Shown here piece after piece: positions 8,518-17,224 of a stretch of 64,000 nucleotides of DNA (position 1 is its first letter; each line of letters starts with the position of its first letter). The stretch is taken from contig NZ_JAELXQ010000007.1 of NCBI RefSeq assembly GCF_016427605.1, forward strand, positions 1 to 64,000. The letters run 5' to 3'. Under the pieces are notes generated by a model. The model was not told where the DNA came from. It made no database searches and worked only from the letters and a program-made list of their open reading frames with translations. The position numbers and the translations under genes are program-made. Source of the DNA: Ochrobactrum sp. Q0168 (GTDB lineage: Bacteria > Pseudomonadota > Alphaproteobacteria > Rhizobiales > Rhizobiaceae).

Positions 8518-8854
8518 ATGGTCCCCTCCGAGGCGAGCGTTGAATTCAACGTGAGAACAGCTGAGATAATTGATATGGATGGACGAGCGCCGAAGCCTTC
8601 GGCTTGCCGCCGGCTATCCTGGAGAGCTAATGCCAGCGCTGCAACACGGGCCGTTCCCGGCTCCCACTGCGATACGCGACTTGAGGGCAGACCTCATTAA
8701 CCGTACTTGGATCGAGATATTTTTACCTTAGGTCTGATTTTTAGATCCGGTTGATCCGCCGGTATCTGCGCCTGACTACAATTAGCGTAACACATGCCGT
8801 GCGCGAAGCGTCCAAAACATTCCTTATACCCCCAGCTGTCAATCCCGCTCCTGC
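8518..8854. other. Non-coding region before the transposase remnant
   Basis: No credible gene. A small hairpin AAGCC-TTC-GGCTT lies near 8590-8604. The right-hand part (about 8740-8854) may be further decayed transposase sequence leading into the recognisable remnant, but similarity is too weak to claim. Confidence 0.45.
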
Positions 8855-9084
8855 GCCGACAGCTACAACAACGCCCTCGCCGAAACGATCAACGATCCAG
8901 ATAGGGCCGAGGTCATCCATCGGCGTGGGCCTCGGAGGAACTCCGAAGTGGTGGAATTCGCTACCCTCCAGCGGGTCGATTGGTTCAACAACCCCGCCTG
9001 CCGGAGCCAATCGGAAACATTCCGACAGCCGAAGTGGAGGAGAAGTATAACGCTAGGCTGGACGAACCAGCCATGGCCGAATAA
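8855..9084 (+). pseudogene. IS3-family transposase (OrfB) remnant, frameshifted
   Basis: Reading from 8855 the frame gives ADSYNNALAETIN, AEVIHRRGPRRN and VEFATLQRVDWFNN, which are the C-terminal landmarks of IS3-family OrfB integrase-type transposases. After WFNN (about 8992) the match jumps to another frame: RLPEPIGNIPTAEVEEKY and LDEPAMAE, ending at TAA 9082-9084. So this is only the last 75 or so residues, broken by a small indel. The following bases resemble an IS right end (CTTAAACGAAATGGCCTCCGG). The front of the element is gone. It sits directly before the sterol desaturase-like gene. Confidence 0.85.
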
Positions 9085-9172
9085 CTTAAACGAAATGGCC
9101 TCCGGTAAACCCCGTGCGGTTCAGATTCTTACGCAGAAACGATTAGAAGTTCATAGAGATAGGAGCTTCAAA

Positions 9173-10087
9173 GTGACGTTGAACTTTGAGCCATTCAGGT
9201 GGGCTCTCCGATATTGCGGATGGCCATTGGTGTTCTTTTCCGGGCTGGTTGGTGCCAAGTTCGCCTTCGACAGCGATTACCCTATGGCATTGTTCACCAT
9301 TGTCTACGCCATTGCTGTCGCCACGCTGTTTATCATGGAACGCATCATTCCATATGAGGATCGCTGGCTCGAGGCAGATGGCGAAGCCTTCAACGACATC
9401 GCCCATACGTTGTTGACCAAGGGGCTCGTTCAAGTCGCAGCACTTTCCGCGGCGCTGTTCCCCATGATAGCCGCGAGCTTCCTGCAGCCGTTGGCCGGAC
9501 TTCAGTTCAGTTTTTGGCCATCGACATTGCCTTTCGTACTCCAGGTGACGCTGGCGGTTATCATTGCAGAGTTCGGCCTGTATTGGTCGCATCGCATTGC
9601 GCACGAACGTTTATTCTTCTGGCGTTTCCACGCATTGCATCATTCTGTGACCCGGCTTTGGGTGGTCAATACCGGACGGTTTCATGTCATGGACTCCCTG
9701 TTCAAGATAGCGCTGAGCCAAGCTCCGCTTTATTTCTTGGGTGCACCGCTGCATATTTTCTGGTGGCTGGGCGCCGTCACTGCCTTTGCAGGCATTCTTA
9801 CCCATTGCAATGTCGACATGCGAACGGGGATATTTGACTATGTGTTTAGTACGCCCCGGCTCCATCGCTGGCATCATTCAAAGGATATTCGTGAAGGAAA
9901 TACAAATTACGGCGAGAACATCGTCTTGTTCGACCTGATTTTCCGGACCTATCTCAATCCGGATCGATCCTCATCTACAGACATCGGCATCAAGGGGCAG
10001 GTCGCAAAGGGTTTTCTTGCACAATTGGCCCAACCTTTCTCGAAGGACGGTGTTCGTCAAATCCTTGGCTTGCCTTCCAAAAACTGA
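9173..10087 (+). CDS. Sterol desaturase/fatty acid hydroxylase family membrane protein
   Basis: A 304-residue integral membrane di-iron protein. The histidine boxes HRIAHE, HALHH and HRWHH are in the order and spacing of the fatty acid hydroxylase superfamily, with hydrophobic segments before and between them. The open frame extends upstream into the transposase remnant, but the true start is taken as GTG 9173 because AGGAG lies 7 bases before it. The family hydroxylates lipids such as sterols, carotenoids or fatty acyl chains; the substrate here cannot be told. It is convergent with the transporter operon at 10130. Confidence 0.85.
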   Translation: MTLNFEPFRWALRYCGWPLVFFSGLVGAKFAFDSDYPMALFTIVYAIAVATLFIMERIIPYEDRWLEADGEAFNDIAHTLLTKGLVQVAALSAALFPMIAASFLQPLAGLQFSFWPSTLPFVLQVTLAVIIAEFGLYWSHRIAHERLFFWRFHALHHSVTRLWVVNTGRFHVMDSLFKIALSQAPLYFLGAPLHIFWWLGAVTAFAGILTHCNVDMRTGIFDYVFSTPRLHRWHHSKDIREGNTNYGENIVLFDLIFRTYLNPDRSSSTDIGIKGQVAKGFLAQLAQPFSKDGVRQILGLPSKN

Positions 10088-10129
10088 TGGCGTCGCATTA
10101 CCAAGCCGGGTGGGGAAGCATCACTTCGA

Positions 10130-10951
10130 TCAGCCCCGCCAGGTCAGGAAGCGCTTCTCGATCTGCCCGATGATGAAATTGACGATCAGCCCCATCGCCG
10201 ACAGGATCGTCACCCCTGCAAACAGCTTTTCAAGATCGTAGAGCGATCCCGCTTCAAGAATATAGGAACCGACGCCGAACTGGGCGCCGAGCATTTCAGC
10301 CGCGACCAGAAGAATAATGGCGATGGAGATTGACACCCGCAATCCCGACAGGATCGCCGGAAAGGCACCAGGCAGGATGATCTTGCGCACGATGGACCAC
10401 CATCCGAGACCGAAGCTCTGACCCATGCGCACAAGCGAACGATCCACATTATCGACCGCGCCATAAGTGGCGACGACGGTGGGTGTAAAGGTGCCGAAGG
10501 CAATGAGCATATATTTCGACATTTCGTCGATGCCAAACCAGATTACGAAGAGTGGCAGAAGCGCAATCTTAGGGATCGGGAAGAGGGCTGCGATGAGCGG
10601 CACCAGACCGGCGCGTACATAGCTGAACAAGCCGATCATTACGCCGAGACTGACACCGACCGCGATACCAAGGCTGGCGCCGATAACAAGCCGCCGCAGC
10701 GATGGCAGTAGATGCTGCCACAACAAGCCGGTCTGCCACAGCTGGACGAAGGTTTCGAGCACAGCAGACGGGCGCGGCAATGTCAGGTTGGAAATGAAGC
10801 CGCTGCGGGTTCCGATTTCCGCGAGAGCCAGCAGCGCTACGAACAGGATCAAGGCCATATGGCGCACCGGCTGGGGTGCGAAGCCACCACCCCGGAAGGG
10901 CACCGGGCGAACATCCTGGCCGGGCTGCTTCATCTCTGAGATATCAACCAT
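10130..10951 (-). CDS. NitT/TauT-type ABC transporter permease (second system)
   Basis: A 273-residue inner-membrane permease with six or so hydrophobic segments and the coupling region SFGLGWWSIVRKIILPGAFP typical of SsuC/TauC proteins. It is the last gene of a minus-strand set: hydrolase, binding protein, ATPase, permease. Its start overlaps the ATPase gene end by 8 bp, indicating translational coupling. It is a paralogue of the permease at 1996 but shorter, lacking the N-terminal extension. Confidence 0.9.
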   Translation of the reverse strand: MVDISEMKQPGQDVRPVPFRGGGFAPQPVRHMALILFVALLALAEIGTRSGFISNLTLPRPSAVLETFVQLWQTGLLWQHLLPSLRRLVIGASLGIAVGVSLGVMIGLFSYVRAGLVPLIAALFPIPKIALLPLFVIWFGIDEMSKYMLIAFGTFTPTVVATYGAVDNVDRSLVRMGQSFGLGWWSIVRKIILPGAFPAILSGLRVSISIAIILLVAAEMLGAQFGVGSYILEAGSLYDLEKLFAGVTILSAMGLIVNFIIGQIEKRFLTWRG

Positions 10952-11711
10952 TGATCAACTCCTGGTCCGCCGCCTGCGCTTCCGCCCGCATCAGCTCCCA
11001 AAGCTGTTTCTGCTTATCTTCAAGAACGGGATCGCCAAGATGACGCTCGGAAAGGGGGATATTGATATCGACAATTTCCCTGATACGGCCCGGCCTTCGC
11101 GAAAGCACTACCACCCGATGACCGAGCCGCACTGCCTCGTTGAGATTGTGCGTAACATAGACGGATGTGAATGGCTGGCGTGTCCACAGCGCAATCAGAT
11201 CGTCCATCAGCAGTTCCCTTGTCTGGCTATCGAGCGCTGACAGAGGTTCGTCCATCAGCATGACAGCGGGACGCACCGACAAGGCGCGCGCAATCGCCAC
11301 ACGCTGACGCATACCGCCCGACAATTGCTTCGGTAGAGCCTGCCGGAAATCTAAAAGCCGGGTGCGTTCCAGTACATTGGTGACGATCCGGTTCATCTCT
11401 GTCTGGCCGAGGCCATGGCCCTCCAGCACAAGCTTGATGTTTCCCTCCACGGTGCGCCACGGCAGCAGCGCAAAATGCTGGAAAACATAGGTGAGAGGAT
11501 TGAGCGAGTCTTTCGGCGGAGAACCGATCTGCAGCACCTCGCCTGAAGATGGCCGTTCAAGGCCGCCCAGAAAACGCAGGAGCGTGGATTTTCCGCAACC
11601 CGAAGGACCGATCAGGCAGACAATCTGCCCTTGTGGGATGGTGAGCGAGATATCTTTCAGAACTTCGACCGTACCATAAGCATGGCAGACGTTCTTAAGC
11701 TGCAAATCCAT
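10944..11711 (-). CDS. NitT/TauT-type ABC transporter ATP-binding protein (second system)
   Basis: A 255-residue ABC ATPase. Walker A GPSGCGKSTLL, Q-loop VFQHFALLPWRTV, signature [15 protein letters not shown], Walker B VMLMDEPLSALD and the switch region VYVTHNLNEA are intact. The ATG at 11711 is preferred because GGAG precedes it and because a hairpin (11722-11742) lies just upstream; the in-frame TTG at 11750 would place the hairpin inside the gene. It works with the permease at 10130 and the binding protein at 11840. Confidence 0.9.
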   Translation of the reverse strand: MDLQLKNVCHAYGTVEVLKDISLTIPQGQIVCLIGPSGCGKSTLLRFLGGLERPSSGEVLQIGSPPKDSLNPLTYVFQHFALLPWRTVEGNIKLVLEGHGLGQTEMNRIVTNVLERTRLLDFRQALPKQLSGGMRQRVAIARALSVRPAVMLMDEPLSALDSQTRELLMDDLIALWTRQPFTSVYVTHNLNEAVRLGHRVVVLSRRPGRIREIVDINIPLSERHLGDPVLEDKQKQLWELMRAEAQAADQELING

Positions 11712-11721
11712 TTCAACTCCA

Positions 11722-11742
11722 GTCGGAAGTCCATCTTCCGAC
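11722..11742 (-). other. Hairpin between binding-protein and ATPase genes
   Basis: GTCGGAAG-TCCAT-CTTCCGAC forms a perfect 8-bp stem with a 5-base loop, 97 bp after the binding-protein stop and directly before the ATPase ribosome-binding site. No U-tract follows, so it is more likely an mRNA-processing or stability element, or a partial block to translation of the ATPase, than a full terminator. Confidence 0.6.
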
Positions 11743-11839
11743 AATGACAACTCGGTTTGAGATGATTGTCCAAAGGGTTAGATACCCGGAAAACCGCCCC
11801 GGATACTGAATGTTCGAACTTGGTCAGTTCCAGCCAGTG

Positions 11840-12862
11840 TTAGATCGTCTTGACGTAGGATGTGTCGAACAGCTTTTCCTGCGTGACAGCTTCCTTGACC
11901 ATGCCTTCAGATCGAAACCAATCGAGCTGTTCGACGCAACTGCCGAGTGACAGAGCCAACCCCTTGTTGATGCGCATCGCGCCATCAATCAGGTTTTGCT
12001 TGGCCGTCTCGAATGGGCTGTCGCTTTCGACATATTTGTGCACGATCTTTGCAATGTCGTCGCGCGCCGTGTCGTCTGCGGTATTTTCCACAAAGGCTGC
12101 ATTATAATCATCGATTGCCCTGGAATAGGCTTTGACAAAAGCTTCCGTCATGGCGCGCTCGTCACGCGCATTCTTGGTAGACGTAAATGCCGTTGTGACC
12201 TGATAATCCGGCGCGTAATCGGAAACGAGGCCGATTTGCTTTGCAGCGCCTTCGCGGATGAGCTTTTTGGCGATATTGGGCTGGATCGCCCAGGAATCGA
12301 TCTGACCGGTCGACAGAGCGCCAACAACAGCGCCGAGTTTCTGCAATGGGCGGAGCTGGATTTCAGAAAGCGGGATATTGTTGGCCTTGGCGATCTTGTG
12401 CGCCATGAAATGAAATGACGATCCCGCCATGGTGATGCCGAAGCTGTGTCCTGCCAGCTTAGACGGATCAGTCAGCCCACCTTCATAGGCCTTGTTGGAG
12501 GCCAGAATGACATTGCCGACAATGCCTTTTTCTTCTGCGAGCGCGCCGCCGATCACCTTGATCGCGCCTTTGTCGGCCAAACTGATCAGACCGCCGCTCA
12601 TTGCGGTCACACCGAAATCGGCATCGCCTGATGCGATGGCGACAGCCATAGGCTGAGCGGCTTCGAAGAACTTCAACTCGATATCGAGACCAGCCTCTTT
12701 GAAATAGCCACGCTCATGCGCGATATAGCTTGGCGCATGGCTTGCCAGATGGAGCACAGCCAGGTTTCGCGTCGCAGCGCGGGCAGGGGAGCCGAAAGCC
12801 GTACTGATGCCAATTGCACCAAGTCCCATCAATGTTTGACGGCGTGTCAGCGTGAAATCCAT
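11840..12862 (-). CDS. NitT/TauT-type ABC transporter substrate-binding protein (second system), Tat-exported
   Basis: A 340-residue periplasmic binding protein starting at the ATG with GGAGGAG upstream (12862). A twin-arginine motif (TRRQTLMG, residues 5-12) and a hydrophobic stretch ending in SPARAA mark a Tat signal. The body, with HLASHAPSYIAHERGYFKEAGLDIEL and later repeats of this fold, matches the SsuA/NMT1-like class that binds nitrate, sulfonates, taurine or pyrimidine precursors. It is encoded between the dehalogenase-like hydrolase and the ATPase, suggesting the ligand is that hydrolase's substrate; this is inference. Confidence 0.88.
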   Translation of the reverse strand: MDFTLTRRQTLMGLGAIGISTAFGSPARAATRNLAVLHLASHAPSYIAHERGYFKEAGLDIELKFFEAAQPMAVAIASGDADFGVTAMSGGLISLADKGAIKVIGGALAEEKGIVGNVILASNKAYEGGLTDPSKLAGHSFGITMAGSSFHFMAHKIAKANNIPLSEIQLRPLQKLGAVVGALSTGQIDSWAIQPNIAKKLIREGAAKQIGLVSDYAPDYQVTTAFTSTKNARDERAMTEAFVKAYSRAIDDYNAAFVENTADDTARDDIAKIVHKYVESDSPFETAKQNLIDGAMRINKGLALSLGSCVEQLDWFRSEGMVKEAVTQEKLFDTSYVKTI

Positions 12863-13007
12863 TCTGGCTCTCCTCCGATGCGGGTGTCGGCCCGGCGCAA
12901 TAGATTTCCTCTGATGCCTGGCAAACAAAATTTCATTACGTCTCTGCCATGGAAAAATATGGAAGATTGCTTCCGCATAAAGCCATGGGGCGGGATTTTC
13001 AATAAGA

Positions 13008-13943
13008 TTAACGACTAATTTCCTTCTCAACATTCGATGTACCGGCATCGATTTTACAGAGAAAGGGGGCTAGTCGTGCCAGTATGGGACCGGCTGCTGT
13101 TTCGGGCAGCAGATGACCGCCCGCTAGTCCTTCCCCCTCAATATCGCTTGCCCAATCCGCCCAGATACTGAGTGGTTCACGCCCGCCGCCATAGCGTCGG
13201 CCCTCTTCCCAGAAGATCAGAACCGGCACATGAATCCGCCGTCCTGTCGCCCGATCCGCAAGATCGTCGGTTTCGTCTAAGCCAGCGCCGGCACGGTAAT
13301 CCTCGCATATCCAATGCCTGACTTCGGCGCTGTCAAAGGCTTCCCGATAGTCTGCAAGTGCAAGCGGATGCAATTTGTCGAGACCAAGCGCCATCTTCTG
13401 CAAGGTCGTATCGATCATGAAGCGTGGATTGCCGGACAAGAGCATTTCCGGCAGCGGCTCTGGCTGGGCCAGCATGAACCAGTGCCAGGCGCCCATACCG
13501 AAGGCCTTGCTGGCGCCTTCCCACATTTCCGGTGTCGGTACGACCGTAACGGAGACGAGCCCAAGCACCTTGTCTGGATGATCCAGCGCCATACGATAAG
13601 CGACCCGGCCACCGCGATCGTGCCCGATCACCACAAACCGGTCGTGGCCAAGCGCTTGCATCAGCTCCACGAGACTTGCGGCCATACGTCGCTTGGATCC
13701 TGCGCCAGCGCGATTGGAAGTGATGCGACTGCGTCCATAGCCTGGTAAATCGGGCACAATGACAGCACAGGATTGCGCGAGTTCCGGCGCGATCCGATGC
13801 CAGGCTGCCATGGTTTCTGGATAACCATGCAACAGCAGAACAGGCATGCCTTTACCGCCCGCCATGACGGCGAACCGAACATCGTTCGTTTCCACATAGT
13901 GCATTTCGAAACCAGGAAAGAGTTGCTCGATTGCTGCTTTCAT
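13008..13943 (-). CDS. Alpha/beta-hydrolase of the haloacetate dehalogenase type
   Basis: A 311-residue cytosolic alpha/beta-hydrolase. The oxyanion segment HGYPET, the nucleophile aspartate in IGHDRGGR (about residue 110), a His-Trp pair in WHWFMLAQP and the base histidine in AGGHLLPE match the fluoroacetate/haloacetate dehalogenase layout, including the two arginines after the nucleophile that bind the carboxylate of haloacetates. Epoxide hydrolases share the fold but usually lack this Arg pattern. It is first in the minus-strand set with a NitT/TauT importer, 145 bp upstream of the binding-protein gene. ATG 13943 is preferred to a TTG at 14036 with no ribosome site. Halide release is a family-based inference. 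Confidence 0.75.
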   Translation of the reverse strand: MKAAIEQLFPGFEMHYVETNDVRFAVMAGGKGMPVLLLHGYPETMAAWHRIAPELAQSCAVIVPDLPGYGRSRITSNRAGAGSKRRMAASLVELMQALGHDRFVVIGHDRGGRVAYRMALDHPDKVLGLVSVTVVPTPEMWEGASKAFGMGAWHWFMLAQPEPLPEMLLSGNPRFMIDTTLQKMALGLDKLHPLALADYREAFDSAEVRHWICEDYRAGAGLDETDDLADRATGRRIHVPVLIFWEEGRRYGGGREPLSIWADWASDIEGEGLAGGHLLPETAAGPILARLAPFLCKIDAGTSNVEKEISR

Positions 13944-14368
13944 CACTACCGTCTTGAACTTGTCTGAAGCGAATTCAGCCGAACATATAGACGCTTTATC
14001 AAGTTTCGGACAATCGGCCCTGTCGTGATTACACAATGGAAACCAACGTCTGGAAGGTTATCTGCAGGCGCGACCCTGCGTCGCGATTCAGGCCGCAGGG
14101 GCGAAATGAGGTACGTAAATCAAAAAATGCTTGCTATTCATTTTTCTTCACGTATCAATTGTTCCTGAGGATAGGGCGGTATGGCTTTTGCATATTGTCC
14201 CGATGGGGTGATCTTGGCGCAAAACGCCTGTGGGAGGATCAGCCATTCAAGAATAAGCAGCTCCAAAGTGGGCTGTTTTGTCGTGCCGAACTCCGGGGGC
14301 GGAATACGTTCGGGGGCGCGGTTTGGTATCAACCGGTTAGCAGCCGGTGTTGTTTGGAGGAGATTAGC
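13944..14368. other. Divergent intergenic region upstream of xylF
   Basis: This 425-bp gap holds the promoters of the minus-strand hydrolase-transporter set and of xylFGH. A dyad CCCTGCG ... CGCAGGG spans 14074-14100. The frame of xylF stays open through the gap, but there is no good start before 14369 and a signal peptide begins there. I see no clear regulator gene or RNA. Confidence 0.5.
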
Positions 14369-15388
14369 ATGAAACGTCGTAATTTTCTGACCGGCGCGCT
14401 GGTTGCCGCAGCTTTGGGCATCGGCGCCATGGCGGCCACGCCGGTCTATGCTTCACCGGAAAATCCGGTCATCGGCTTTTCTATTGACGATCTTCGCGTT
14501 GAGCGCTGGGCGCGTGATCGCGACTATTTCATTGAGGCGGCGGAAAAGCTGGGCGCCAAGGTCAATGTGCAGTCGGCTGACGGTAACGAAGAAAAGCAGG
14601 TCAAGCAGGTTGAAAACCTGATTGCACAGGGCGTTGACGCCATTGTCATCGTGCCGATGAACTCAAAGGTTTTTGATGCGGTCGTCGCCGATGCCAAGGC
14701 ATCCGGTATCAAGGTTTTGTCCTATGACCGCCTGATCCTCAATGCCGATATCGATGCCTACATCTCGTTCGACAATGAGCGCGTCGGCTTCATGCAGGCG
14801 GAAGCAGTCCTGAAGGCCAAGCCGGAAGGCAATTATTATCTCCTCGGCGGCTCGCCAACGGACAACAACGCCAAGCTTCTCCGTGCCGGCCAGGAAAAGG
14901 CTCTCAAGGAGGCCGTCGATTCCGGCAAAGTGAAGATCATTGGTTCGCAGTGGGTTAAGGAATGGAGCCCGACTGAAGCGCTCTCCATCATGGAAAACGC
15001 TCTGACGGCCGCGCAGAACAAGATTGATGCGGTTGTTGCTTCAAACGACGGCACCGCCGGTGGCGCCATCCAGGCGCTTGCCGCGCAGGGGCTGGCCGGG
15101 AAGACTGCTGTTTCCGGACAGGACAGCGACCTTGCTGCCGTCAAGCGCCTGATCGACGGGACGCAGACCGTAACCGTCTATAAGCCGCTGAAACTCATTG
15201 CTTCGGAAGCTGCCAAGCTTACCGTGCAGATGGTGAAGGGTAAAAAGCCTGAGTTCAATTCCAAGCTCGATAATGGCGGCAAGCAGGTCGATACGCTTCT
15301 ACTGACGCCGACTGCCGTGACCAAGGATAATATCGACATTTACGTCCAGGACGGCTTCTATACCAAGGAGCAGATCTCCGGGAAGTAA
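14369..15388 (+). CDS. xylF: D-xylose ABC transporter substrate-binding protein
   Basis: A 339-residue periplasmic sugar-binding protein. GGAGGAG lies before the ATG, and residues 1-28 (MKRRNFLTGAL ... VYA) form a signal peptide. The mature part (GFSIDDLRVERWARDRDYF, VNVQSADGNEEKQV, LSYDRLI, LGGSPTDNNAKLL) is characteristic of XylF, and the gene is followed by xylG and xylH, completing the high-affinity xylose importer. A perfect 16-bp palindrome follows the stop codon. No xylose catabolic gene or xylR is in the window. Confidence 0.93.
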   Translation: MKRRNFLTGALVAAALGIGAMAATPVYASPENPVIGFSIDDLRVERWARDRDYFIEAAEKLGAKVNVQSADGNEEKQVKQVENLIAQGVDAIVIVPMNSKVFDAVVADAKASGIKVLSYDRLILNADIDAYISFDNERVGFMQAEAVLKAKPEGNYYLLGGSPTDNNAKLLRAGQEKALKEAVDSGKVKIIGSQWVKEWSPTEALSIMENALTAAQNKIDAVVASNDGTAGGAIQALAAQGLAGKTAVSGQDSDLAAVKRLIDGTQTVTVYKPLKLIASEAAKLTVQMVKGKKPEFNSKLDNGGKQVDTLLLTPTAVTKDNIDIYVQDGFYTKEQISGK

Positions 15389-15406
15389 GTTCTCCTGATG
15401 GGCTCA

Positions 15407-15422
15407 CCGGGACTAGTCCCGG
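15407..15422 (+). other. Palindromic hairpin after xylF
   Basis: CCGGGACTAGTCCCGG is a perfect palindrome, flanked by GGGCT and AGCCC that can extend the stem. It lies 18 bp after the xylF stop and 176 bp before xylG. There is no T-run, so partial termination or 3'-end stabilisation of a short xylF message is more likely than full termination. Confidence 0.65.
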
Positions 15423-15598
15423 CGAATAGCCCGAGAGAATAGTGGGGCCGGAAGTCTGAAAATCACAGTTCAGCTTCTGGCCTCGCCAACGTGTCGATGC
15501 TGGCTATGACAGCGTTGTCTGAATCAATTCCGCCATGAAAGATGGCGTGGCCGTTTTCGGACGGCTTATTCTGCTGCAATGTTGCAAGGTCGAATGCG

Positions 15599-17134
15599 AT
15601 GTCCGAATATCTTCTAGAGATGCGCAATATCGGTAAGGACTTCAACGGCGTGAAAGCGCTCGACGGTATTTACCTGAAGGTGCGCGCGGGCGAGTGTGTC
15701 GGCCTTTGCGGTGAGAACGGCGCGGGTAAATCGACGCTGATGAAAGTGCTTTCAGGCGTTTACCCTTATGGAACCTGGACAGGCGAGATTTTCTGGGAAG
15801 GTCAGGAGCTGAAAGCCGCAGGTATTCGCGATACGGAAGCAGCGGGTATCGTTATCATCCATCAGGAACTGATGATGGTGCCGCATCTGTCGGTTGCCGA
15901 GAACATCTTTCTGGGGTCAGAGCCCACGAGCGGGGGCTTTATCGATTATGACCAGATGAATGCGCGCGCGACGGAACTTCTGGCGCGTCTCAAGATTCAC
16001 GACATCAATGTCGCGCTTCCGGTCTATCATTATCCAGGCGGCAAGCAGCAACTGATCGAGATCGCAAAGGCGATCAACAAGAACGCGAAACTGCTCATTC
16101 TCGACGAGCCGACATCGGCATTGACCGCATCCGAAACGCGCGTTCTTCTCGATCTGATCAAGGACTTCAAGGCGCAAGGCATGGCCTGCGTCTACATTTC
16201 CCACAAGCTGGATGAAGTGGCCGAAATTTCCGACACGGTGACGGTCATCCGCGACGGGACACATATCGCCACCAGGCCGATGGCGGAACTCACCACGCCA
16301 GCCATCATCACCATGATGGTGGGGCGCGAGATGAAAAACCTGTTTCCGCGCGAGCCGCACGATATTGGCGACGTTGTTTTCGAGGCGCGGAATGTCAGTT
16401 GCTGGGATGTGACAAACCCGAATCGCAAGGTCGTTGACAGTGTTTCGTTTGCACTTCGGCGCGGAGAAATTCTTGGCATCGCCGGGCTGGTGGGTGCGGG
16501 GCGGACGGAACTGGTGTCCAGCCTGTTCGGCGTCTGGCCCGGAGCGCATGAGGGGCAGGTCTTTCTTGAAGGCAGGGAGCTGAAAATCCGCACGCCCCGC
16601 GATGCGGTTCGACAGGGTATCTGCATGGTGCCAGAAGACCGAAAGAAGGATGGCATCCTGCCCATTATGCCGGTGGGCTATAATATGACGGTCTCGGTGC
16701 TGGATCGGTTTTCCTTGCGTGGATTGCTGGACAAGGAAGCGGAACTGGCCACGATCCAGCGCGAAATCCTGCGTCTGAAAGTAAAAACCGCTGATCCGAT
16801 GCTGGAAATTGCTTCCTTGTCCGGGGGTAACCAGCAAAAGGCCGTATTGTCAAAAATGATGCTGCCAGATCCCAAAGTACTCATTCTCGACGAACCGACG
16901 AGGGGCGTCGATGTTGGCGCGAAATATGAAATCTACAAACTGATCTTCGCGCTCGCGAAACAGGGGGTTGCAGTGCTTATGGTCTCTTCCGAAATGCCGG
17001 AGGTTCTCGGCATTAGCGATCGTGTTCTGGTGATCGGCGAGGGTAGACTGCGCGGCGATTTCCTTAATGAAAATCTAACTCAGGAGCAGGTGCTTGCTGC
17101 CGCAATAGGCAAGCCCATTAGCAATGCTGCCTGA
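15599..17134 (+). CDS. xylG: D-xylose ABC transporter ATP-binding protein
   Basis: A 511-residue tandem ABC ATPase, near the 513 of E. coli XylG. The first domain has Walker [14 protein letters not shown] and Walker [12 protein letters not shown]; its signature is degenerate ([14 protein letters not shown]), as is common in sugar transporters. The second has a degenerate Walker A ([10 protein letters not shown]), the signature [11 protein letters not shown] and Walker [16 protein letters not shown]. Start ATG 15599 is chosen from the conserved N-terminus [11 protein letters not shown]. It energises XylH with XylF as receptor. Confidence 0.93.
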   Translation: MSEYLLEMRNIGKDFNGVKALDGIYLKVRAGECVGLCGENGAGKSTLMKVLSGVYPYGTWTGEIFWEGQELKAAGIRDTEAAGIVIIHQELMMVPHLSVAENIFLGSEPTSGGFIDYDQMNARATELLARLKIHDINVALPVYHYPGGKQQLIEIAKAINKNAKLLILDEPTSALTASETRVLLDLIKDFKAQGMACVYISHKLDEVAEISDTVTVIRDGTHIATRPMAELTTPAIITMMVGREMKNLFPREPHDIGDVVFEARNVSCWDVTNPNRKVVDSVSFALRRGEILGIAGLVGAGRTELVSSLFGVWPGAHEGQVFLEGRELKIRTPRDAVRQGICMVPEDRKKDGILPIMPVGYNMTVSVLDRFSLRGLLDKEAELATIQREILRLKVKTADPMLEIASLSGGNQQKAVLSKMMLPDPKVLILDEPTRGVDVGAKYEIYKLIFALAKQGVAVLMVSSEMPEVLGISDRVLVIGEGRLRGDFLNENLTQEQVLAAAIGKPISNAA

Positions 17135-17149
17135 TCTTCTAGTAACGGT

Positions 17150-17207
17150 GTGTTTTCACGCTTTTCTGAACGCAAATCGTTTCACCCCTTTTCTGGAAAT
17201 ACTCAAG
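17150..17207 (-). repeat. Degenerate reverse-oriented copy of the palindromic repeat
   Basis: Read on the minus strand, the segment resembles the first half of the 101-bp repeat (compare CGTTTCACCCCTTTTCTGG with the reverse complement CGTTTCACACTTTTCGGG). It fills much of the 90-bp gap between xylG and xylH and leaves xylH without an obvious strong ribosome site. Similarity is partial. Confidence 0.4.
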
Positions 17208-17224
17208 TTTGACCGGTGCATGAT

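Noticed and set aside
8518-8700. Possible 60-codon gene after chaC
   Set aside because: Starts at the codon next to the chaC stop with no ribosome site and no recognisable product.
8948-9172. N-terminal extension of the sterol desaturase-like protein
   Set aside because: The first part is transposase remnant (VEFATLQRVDWFNN); GTG 9173 with AGGAG is the sensible start.
14036-14368. 111-codon N-terminal extension of xylF
   Set aside because: The frame is open but a signal peptide and GGAGGAG mark ATG 14369 as the start; the extension has no domain.
15917-16837. 306-codon open frame on the minus strand
   Set aside because: Antisense to xylG, which is complete and well conserved.
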